From the NCBI GenBank assembly GCA_910579685.1, contig CAJTVN010000019.1, forward strand, positions 1-64,000: a stretch of DNA of 64,000 bases, written 5' to 3'. The number at the start of each line of letters is the position of its first letter. Within the stretch, counting starts at the first letter, position 1. Shown here piece by piece: positions 58,279-64,000 of this stretch. The DNA comes from an uncultured Lachnospiraceae bacterium. GTDB taxonomy: Bacteria; Bacillota; Clostridia; Lachnospirales; Lachnospiraceae. A program made the position numbers and the translations under genes. The notes under the pieces were generated by a model. That model was given only the letters and a program-made list of their open reading frames with translations, had not been told where the DNA came from and ran no database searches.

Positions 58279-61200
58279 TTAGATGGAAGCCACGTCGATC
58301 AGCGTAAACTGCTCCTGTTTGTTTTCCAGGCTTGTCACCAGCGCCCTCGCCGTATCCATGGCGGTGATACAGTTCACTCCCGTCTCAATGGCCGTCCTGC
58401 GGATCAGGAAGCCATCCCTGGATTTATCTCTGCCCTGAGTAGGCGTGTCGATTACCAGGTCAATCCGGTGTCCCAGGATCAGATCCATGACCGTGGGAGA
58501 TTCCTGAGAAATCTTGTTTACCTTTTTCGCATGTACGCCCGCTTCCTTCAATGCGTTGCAGGTGCTTCTGGTTGCGTAGATCGTGTAGCCCAGCTTCTCA
58601 AAACGTCTTCCGATCTCAATGGCCTCCCCCTTGTCCGCATCCTTCACGGTGATGATCATCTGTTTATGCCGGGGCAGATCCACACCCGCCCCAAGAAACG
58701 CCTTGTAAAGCGCCTCATTAAAGGTCTTTGCGATTCCGAGACACTCTCCCGTGGACTTCATCTCCGGTCCCAGGCTGATCTCCGCACCCCGGATTTTTTC
58801 AAAGGAAAATACCGGCATCTTGATGGCAAAGTAGTCCGCCTCTTTCTGAAGACCCGGTTCATAGCCAAGCTCCCGGATCGTCTTTCCGATAATCACCTCC
58901 GTGGCCAGATCCACGATGGGGATTCCTGTCACCTTGCTGATATAGGGAACCGTTCGGGAGGAACGGGGATTGACCTCGATCACATAGACCTCCTCGCCGA
59001 TGGCGATAAACTGGATGTTGATCAGTCCCTTCACATGGAGAGCCCTTGCCAGCCTCTTGGTGTACTCCGCGATCTTCTCCTTCACCGTGTCCGTGATGGT
59101 GGGCGCCGGATACACGGAAATGCTGTCCCCGGAGTGAACGCCGGTCCGCTCGATATGCTCCATGATTCCCGGGATCAGAATGTCCGTCCCGTCACAGACC
59201 GCATCCACCTCGATCTCTTTTCCCTGCAGATATTTGTCCACGAGAATGGGGTGATCCTGGGCGATCCGGTTGATGATGTTCATGAATTCCTCGATCTCCT
59301 CATCCGAGATGGCGATCTGCATTCCCTGCCCGCCCAGCACGTAGGAAGGCCGGACAAGCACGGGATAGCCGAGACGATGCGCCACCTCCTTGGCCTGCTC
59401 AGCCGTGTAAACCGTGCCGCCCGCCGCTCTCGGAATCCGGGTCTGCTCCAAAATCCTGTCAAAGAGCTCTCGGTCCTCGGCCGCATCCACGTCCTCGGCC
59501 TTTGTTCCGAGAATGGGAACTCCCATCTTCATCAGGCTCTGGGTGAGCTTGATCGCAGTCTGCCCGCCAAACTGCACCACTGCCCCGTCCGGCTTTTCCA
59601 GCCTCACAATGCTCTCCACGTCCTCGGGCGTCAAAGGCTCGAAATACAGCTTGTCCGCAATGTCAAAGTCCGTACTCACTGTCTCCGGATTATTGTTGAT
59701 GATGATAGTCTCATAGCCCGCCTTTGCGAAAGCCCACGTAGCGTGAACCGAGCAATAGTCAAACTCGATTCCCTGTCCGATCCGGATGGGGCCGGAGCCA
59801 AGAACCAGCACCTTTTTTGGCGGATTGGTCTCTACCGCCTCATTCTCGCTTCCGTATACGGAATAGTAATAGGGAGTGTTTGCCTCAAATTCCGCAGCGC
59901 AGGTATCCACCATCTTGTAGGCGGCCACGATCCCATTGTCATAGCGGAGCTTCTTAATCTCCTCCTCGCTTTTTCCGGTAAGTCTTCCAATCACGCAGTC
60001 CGGAAACTCGATCCGCTTTGCCTCCTTAAGCAGCTCCACGGTAAGAGGCCCTTTGCGCAACGCTTGCTCCATCTCCACCAGAATAGCAAGCTTGTCTATA
60101 AACCAATTGTCAACACTTGTTATCTCGTGTATGGTGTCGTAATCCACGCCCGCTCGAAGAGCCTGCGCAATCACGAAGATTCTCTGATCGTCCACCTTTT
60201 TCAGGCGCTCCTTCAGCTCTTCCTTTGAAAGTGCGCCAAAATCATAGCTAAGGAGACAGTCCACATGCTGTTCCAGAGAGCGGATGGCCTTCATCAGAGC
60301 GCCCTCAAAGCTGTCGCAGATGCTCATGACCTCCCCGGTGGCTTTCATCTGAGTGGTCAGAGTTCTCTTTGCCGTGATAAATTTGTCAAAAGGAAGCCGC
60401 GGGAGCTTCACCACGCAGTAATCCAGGGCCGGCTCAAAGCTGGCGTAGGTCTTGCCCGTTATGGCGTTTTTGATCTCGTCCAGGGTGTAGCCAAGGGCGA
60501 TCTTCGCCGCCACCTTGGCGATGGGATATCCCGTGGCCTTGCTTGCGAGGGCCGAGGAACGGCTCACGCGGGGGTTTACCTCGATCACGCAGTACTCAAA
60601 ACTGGAAGGATGCAGGGCGAACTGCACGTTGCAGCCCCCTGTGATCTTCAGCTCGTCGATAATATTCAGTGCGGCGCTTCGCAGCATCTGATATTCCTTG
60701 TCGGAGAGCGTCTGGGAGGGAGCCACCACGATGCTGTCCCCGGTATGAACCCCCACCGGATCCATATTTTCCATGTTACATACGGTGATGCAGTTCCCCG
60801 CACCGTCACGCATGACCTCGTACTCGATCTCCTTCCAGCCCGCAATGCAGCGCTCCACCAGCACCTGCCCCACGCGGGAAAGGCGCAGTCCGTTTTCCAG
60901 AATATTCTCAAGCTCCATCTGATTATGGGCAATTCCGCCGCCGCTCCCTCCCAAGGTATAGGCCGGGCGCAGCACCACGGGATAACCGATGGATCTGGTA
61001 AAAGCCACGCCGTCCTCCACGCTCTCCACCACCAGGGAGGCCGCACAGGGTTCCCCGATCCTTTCCATGGTATCCTTGAACTCCTGGCGGTCCTCCGCCT
61101 TTCTGATGGTGGATGCCGTGGTTCCAAGGAGCCTTACTCCCCGGGATGCAAGAAAACCCCTCTCCTCCAGCTCCATCCCCAGATTAAGCCCCGCCTGGCC

Positions 61201-61473
61201 GCCCAGAGTGGGAAGGATGCTGTCCGGCTTTTCCTTATCAATAATCTGTTCGAGCACCTTTGCGGTAAGCGGCTCTATGTAAACCTTGTCCGCAATGTTT
61301 TTGTCCGTCATAATAGTTGCCGGATTGGAGTTAACCAGAATAACCTCCACGCCCTCCTCCTTCAGGGAGCGGCAGGCCTGGGTACCCGCATAATCAAATT
61401 CCGCCGCCTGACCGATCACGATCGGTCCGGAGCCGATTACCATCACTCTTTTTACACTAAGATCCTTAGGCAT
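58279..61473 (-). CDS. carB: carbamoyl-phosphate synthase large subunit
   Basis: A 1064-residue enzyme of the normal length. It makes carbamoyl phosphate from bicarbonate, ammonia and two ATP for pyrimidine and arginine synthesis. The two ATP-grasp halves each begin with a GSGPI signature (VMVIGSGPIVIGQAAEFDY and VLVLGSGPIRIGQGIEFDY). The C-terminal 130 residues form the allosteric MGS-like domain (MIITVKDADKGEAIEIGRRF). The start lies 6 bases after the carA stop. Confidence 0.98.
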   Translation of the reverse strand: MPKDLSVKRVMVIGSGPIVIGQAAEFDYAGTQACRSLKEEGVEVILVNSNPATIMTDKNIADKVYIEPLTAKVLEQIIDKEKPDSILPTLGGQAGLNLGMELEERGFLASRGVRLLGTTASTIRKAEDRQEFKDTMERIGEPCAASLVVESVEDGVAFTRSIGYPVVLRPAYTLGGSGGGIAHNQMELENILENGLRLSRVGQVLVERCIAGWKEIEYEVMRDGAGNCITVCNMENMDPVGVHTGDSIVVAPSQTLSDKEYQMLRSAALNIIDELKITGGCNVQFALHPSSFEYCVIEVNPRVSRSSALASKATGYPIAKVAAKIALGYTLDEIKNAITGKTYASFEPALDYCVVKLPRLPFDKFITAKRTLTTQMKATGEVMSICDSFEGALMKAIRSLEQHVDCLLSYDFGALSKEELKERLKKVDDQRIFVIAQALRAGVDYDTIHEITSVDNWFIDKLAILVEMEQALRKGPLTVELLKEAKRIEFPDCVIGRLTGKSEEEIKKLRYDNGIVAAYKMVDTCAAEFEANTPYYYSVYGSENEAVETNPPKKVLVLGSGPIRIGQGIEFDYCSVHATWAFAKAGYETIIINNNPETVSTDFDIADKLYFEPLTPEDVESIVRLEKPDGAVVQFGGQTAIKLTQSLMKMGVPILGTKAEDVDAAEDRELFDRILEQTRIPRAAGGTVYTAEQAKEVAHRLGYPVLVRPSYVLGGQGMQIAISDEEIEEFMNIINRIAQDHPILVDKYLQGKEIEVDAVCDGTDILIPGIMEHIERTGVHSGDSISVYPAPTITDTVKEKIAEYTKRLARALHVKGLINIQFIAIGEEVYVIEVNPRSSRTVPYISKVTGIPIVDLATEVIIGKTIRELGYEPGLQKEADYFAIKMPVFSFEKIRGAEISLGPEMKSTGECLGIAKTFNEALYKAFLGAGVDLPRHKQMIITVKDADKGEAIEIGRRFEKLGYTIYATRSTCNALKEAGVHAKKVNKISQESPTVMDLILGHRIDLVIDTPTQGRDKSRDGFLIRRTAIETGVNCITAMDTARALVTSLENKQEQFTLIDVASI

Positions 61474-61479
61474 CCGTGC

Positions 61480-62634
61480 TCACTCTCCTTTCTCAGTCTG
61501 CAGATTCCTGTGATCTGCCCGCCAAGCCGCATCCGCCCGGGCAGCCCTGCCGCAGGCATTGTCTGCGCTTCCCGTCTCCATCATGACAAGAAACCGGTCG
61601 AACAGATACCCCGAATCCCGGGGGCCCGGACAGGCTTCCGGATGGTACTGCACGGTAAAAATGTTTTTTCCTGTATACTTAAGGCCCTCGTTGGTCCCGT
61701 CATTTACATTCACAAAGGCCGCAGTCGCAACCGACGGATCCAGCTTGTCCATATCCACCACATAGGAAGAAATATAGACCCTTCCCGTCTCCAGATCCTT
61801 CACCGGGTGATTGCCGCCCCGGTGGCCGTATTTCATCTTAAAGGTATCCGCCCCGGTGGCAAGCGCCATGAGCTGATGCCCCAGGCAGATGGCAAAGATG
61901 GGGATATCCGTGTCATACAGCTTCCTGATCTCCCGGATAATCTCTCCGCACTCCTTGGGATCCCCGGGTCCGTTGCTTAGCATGATCCCGTCCGGCTTAT
62001 CCTCAATGATCTCCTGCGCCGTGGTCCCGGCAGGGTAAACCGTCACGTTGCAGCCCCTCTCTGCCAGAGAGTGCGCAATGTTGTCCTTTGCGCCGAAATC
62101 CCAGAGGGCGACCCTCCATACCGGCTTTGCGGATCCCTGTATGGTATATTTTTCCCCGCAGGTCACTTTTTCCACTACCCTGCCGGTGGTATATTCTTTT
62201 AATCTGGGGAGAATTGAATGAATGTCACAGGAGGCATCCGTGGTGATCATACCGTTCATGGTGCCTTTTTCACGTAAGATTTTGGTGAGAGCTCTGGTAT
62301 CGATACCCGCGATACCGGGGATACCCTGATTTTGTAGAAATTCCTGAATGGTAATGTCTTTTCGGAAGTTGCTTGCCATTCGCGACAGCTCCCTGACAAT
62401 AAAACCGTCGGGCCACGCCTGCTTTGATTCCATATCTTCAAGGCAAATGCCGTAATTCCCGATCAAAGGATAGGTCATGCACACCGCCTGCCCGGCGTAG
62501 GACGGATCCGTCAACACTTCCAGATAACCGGCCATGGAGGTGTTAAACACGATCTCGCTGATGATCTCTTTGTCCGCACCGATATGAGTCCCCTCAAAAA
62601 CAGTGCCGTCTTCCAGGATTAAAAATGCTTTCAT
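61480..62634 (-). CDS. carA: carbamoyl-phosphate synthase small subunit
   Basis: A 384-residue glutaminase subunit that passes ammonia to CarB. The N-terminal domain begins MKAFLILEDGTVFEGTHIG. The class I amidotransferase triad is Cys in FAICLGHQLMA, and His and Glu in VQYHPEACPGP. The ATG at 62634 is preceded by GGGAGCAGG and matches the family start; a longer frame exists upstream but is not needed. The C-terminus has a short extra Ala/Arg-rich tail. Confidence 0.97.
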   Translation of the reverse strand: MKAFLILEDGTVFEGTHIGADKEIISEIVFNTSMAGYLEVLTDPSYAGQAVCMTYPLIGNYGICLEDMESKQAWPDGFIVRELSRMASNFRKDITIQEFLQNQGIPGIAGIDTRALTKILREKGTMNGMITTDASCDIHSILPRLKEYTTGRVVEKVTCGEKYTIQGSAKPVWRVALWDFGAKDNIAHSLAERGCNVTVYPAGTTAQEIIEDKPDGIMLSNGPGDPKECGEIIREIRKLYDTDIPIFAICLGHQLMALATGADTFKMKYGHRGGNHPVKDLETGRVYISSYVVDMDKLDPSVATAAFVNVNDGTNEGLKYTGKNIFTVQYHPEACPGPRDSGYLFDRFLVMMETGSADNACGRAARADAAWRADHRNLQTEKGE

Positions 62635-62680
62635 CTGATACCTGCTCCCTTTCTTTGCTATTTTTCTGCACAATCGCTTC

Positions 62681-62709
62681 ATTATAGCACAGGAAAAGGA
62701 GGGCTTCAA
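62681..62709 (-). promoter_or_regulatory. promoter of carAB
   Basis: On the minus strand TTGAAG (62704-62709) and TATAAT (62681-62686) are 17 bases apart, about 47 bases upstream of the carA start. No PyrR attenuator or upstream hairpin pair was recognised in the short leader. Confidence 0.65.
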
Positions 62710-62807
62710 CAAAAAAATATTCCATGCTTAACTTTATTAATTTAGTTTTTGTTTTCATCCCATTCAAAGTTTATATATTTCATAATTATTTTATAATCAT
62801 CTGTCAA

Positions 62808-63131
62808 TCACGAATATCTTCCCAAAATCCTCTTATAAATCCGATATGCCAGATAAATCCCAACCGTACAGCCAAGAACCAGCAAAACAATTCCCGCAAT
62901 CGGAAAGATCACAAACAAAATTCCAGCCATTAAGAAGAAGAATGCACACTTTTTATACAATCCGGTCATTTCCGTATTATAGCCTTTTACGTCCTTAACC
63001 TTATCTTTCAACGAGGCATCTCCACTCCAGAAATTAACCGGCTCAATGCTGTCTCTATTATAAATACCTATAACTAGGAAAGGAAAAGCGCATAACAGGC
63101 AACACACTAAACCTACTATTCTTCCAACCAT
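62808..63131 (-). CDS. small membrane protein of unknown function
   Basis: A 107-residue protein with one N-terminal helix (about 5-25) and two close helices in its second half (about 60-100), separated by a charged outer or inner loop containing NFWSGDASLKDKVKDVKGYN. The loop pattern (WSGD, V-x-DVKGYN) recurs in short Firmicute membrane proteins of unknown role. GGAAGGAGTCTGGAAA precedes the ATG at 63131. It sits downstream of an unusual long inverted-repeat structure. Confidence 0.7.
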   Translation of the reverse strand: MVGRIVGLVCCLLCAFPFLVIGIYNRDSIEPVNFWSGDASLKDKVKDVKGYNTEMTGLYKKCAFFFLMAGILFVIFPIAGIVLLVLGCTVGIYLAYRIYKRILGRYS

Positions 63132-63199
63132 TTTCCAGACTCCTTCCGTATTCACCTATTTTTCTTATGTCGATACTTTATTCCATAGCAGGAGTATTT

Positions 63200-63390
63200 G
63201 TTACTTTTTGCAGCTGACAGAAATGCAGCGCTGAGAGAAGAAATATTCCACAAGGAGCCCTTTAAAAACGTCGGTGCTTAACGAGGTCTTTTCGAGTTTA
63301 GCACCGCTGCGTTTTTTAGAGCGAAAGCGAGGCGACGGTGGAATATTCCTTTCCTCAGCGCAGGCTACTGGACAATCTCTGAAAAGTAAC
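63200..63390. repeat. long nested inverted-repeat structure
   Basis: Five nested complementary arms fold this 191-base stretch into one long interrupted hairpin: GTTACTTTT with AAAAGTAAC (63200/63382), GCGCTGAG with CTCAGCGC (63228/63354), AATATTCCAC with GTGGAATATT (63242/63338), AAAAACG with CGTTTTT (63264/63310) and CGGTGCT with AGCACCG (63272/63300). It lies between the GH36 gene and a small membrane protein gene. A palindromic MITE-like repeat or a structured 3' RNA are the two main explanations. Confidence 0.7.
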
Positions 63391-63408
63391 TTTACCCGTA
63401 TCTTTTCC

Positions 63409-64000
63409 CTACTTCTCCACCGCTTCCCACTCAATGAGCACGCTCTCATACTCACCGGGCACCTGATCAAGCGTCAGTCCCGCATTCATCCAGGTACTTC
63501 CGCTTCGAACCTGCCCGTTATATAAGCAGCGGTAATCCTTCCTGGGATCCAGGCCCTTCACCGTGGTATGGACCGGAAGAGGATTTCCCTCCGCCGAGGT
63601 CATGACCAGGGTTTCCAGCGCATGGTTTTTCCCGGCATCCACAAACTCCCAGGCATTAAAACGCCCACCGGGGGGCTCCAAGCGGTAATAGTCGCCCTCA
63701 TGGGTGAGAGAATAATATCTGTGGAACTCGGCGATCTGGCTCTTTACCAGCTCCTTCTCCTCTTCAGATATCCTGCCGAGATCCAGCTCGTAGCCGAAGC
63801 TTCCGGAAAGAACCACGTGTCCCCTTGTGGCAAAGGGTGTGGTACGCCCGCTCTGGTGGTTGGGAACCGCCGACACATGGGCTCCCATGGAGCTCACCGG
63901 ATAAAAGAAGGAGGTTCCGTACTGAATATCCAGCCGGTTTATGGCATCCGTGTTATCGCTGCACCAGATCTGAGGAGAGTAATAGAGCATGGCCGCATCA
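63409..64000 (-). CDS. alpha-galactosidase (GH36), C-terminal part, cut by window edge
   Basis: At least 197 codons of an enzyme that continues beyond position 64000. The segment MLYYSPQIWCSDNTDAINRL, then YGTSFFYPVSSMGAHVSAVPNH and TRGHVVLSGSFGYELDL are characteristic of the GH36 barrel end (CSDNTD region holds the acid/base Asp) followed by the C-terminal beta domain. GH36 enzymes release galactose from raffinose, stachyose or galactomannan side chains, which fits the beta-mannosidase in the same region. The true start lies outside the window. Confidence 0.93.
   Translation of the reverse strand, partial: DAAMLYYSPQIWCSDNTDAINRLDIQYGTSFFYPVSSMGAHVSAVPNHQSGRTTPFATRGHVVLSGSFGYELDLGRISEEEKELVKSQIAEFHRYYSLTHEGDYYRLEPPGGRFNAWEFVDAGKNHALETLVMTSAEGNPLPVHTTVKGLDPRKDYRCLYNGQVRSGSTWMNAGLTLDQVPGEYESVLIEWEAVEK

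Noticed and set aside
58468..61980. Long open frames on the plus strand opposite carB and carA (up to about 580 codons)
   Set aside because: They lie fully antisense to strongly conserved carAB, lack ribosome binding sites and show no recognisable domain; they arise from the codon bias of the real genes.

Overview
The window looks like a chromosomal segment of an anaerobic Firmicute of class Clostridia, most likely a gut Lachnospiraceae. This is inferred from strong AGGAGG-type ribosome binding sites, protein families (a FeoB-associated Cys-rich peptide, a two-gene SufBC pair, a short DtxR/MntR regulator, CsoR, a ferredoxin-type aldo/keto reductase, GH105/GH2/GH36 plant-glycan enzymes) and moderately GC-rich composition. 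No rRNA, tRNA or CRISPR array was seen.

Layout. 0.2-13.2 kb is a surface-polysaccharide region: two multi-pass GT-C-like membrane proteins, an SGNH lipoprotein, a nucleotide-sugar epimerase, a GT2 glycosyltransferase, and an rfb operon (a divergent nucleotidyltransferase paralogue, rfbF, rfbH, rfbG and an RmlD-like reductase) for a CDP-3,6-dideoxyhexose-type sugar, plus a NagZ-like GH3 lipoprotein-like enzyme. 13.8-21.1 kb holds two convergent three-gene units: a GrpE-like / lidless Hsp70-like / Sel1-TPR operon, facing a ThiL-like kinase / membrane-anchored alpha-alpha toroid / HIT-protein operon. I recognise every domain but not the system, and this is my main candidate for something undescribed. 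21.4-26.4 kb is a decayed mobile region: an IS110 element with a probable bridge RNA, a truncated ArdC, and a small operon of CSD, gp10-like, HU and zinc-knuckle proteins, plus a broken Uma2 gene.

26.6-41 kb carries a lipoprotein, a large PTPS-related membrane protein, an AraC regulator with a TrpXYZ-like ABC importer, a transglutaminase-like protein, a GH105 hydrolase, a two-gene SmsCB/SufCB iron-sulfur scaffold operon, an XRE-aminotransferase fusion preceded by helically phased AAGTTCA repeats, and a pseudogene. 41-54 kb is regulation and metal handling: a membrane-bound LuxR-type regulator with a MotA-like partner, a ferredoxin-type aldo/keto reductase, a Cd/Zn operon (ArsR, P1B-ATPase, separate HMA protein) with a consensus promoter and ArsR operator, a Cu operon (CsoR, CopA with HMA domains at both ends) with a CsoR operator inside its promoter, a hybrid histidine kinase with an HD-GYP response regulator, and a FeoB-associated peptide divergent from a DtxR-family regulator. 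54-64 kb contains a beta-mannosidase, a small membrane protein, a LysR regulator, carAB, another small membrane protein, a long multi-arm inverted-repeat structure, and the 3' end of a GH36 alpha-galactosidase running off the window.

All assignments are from reading the sequence and family knowledge; no database search was run.
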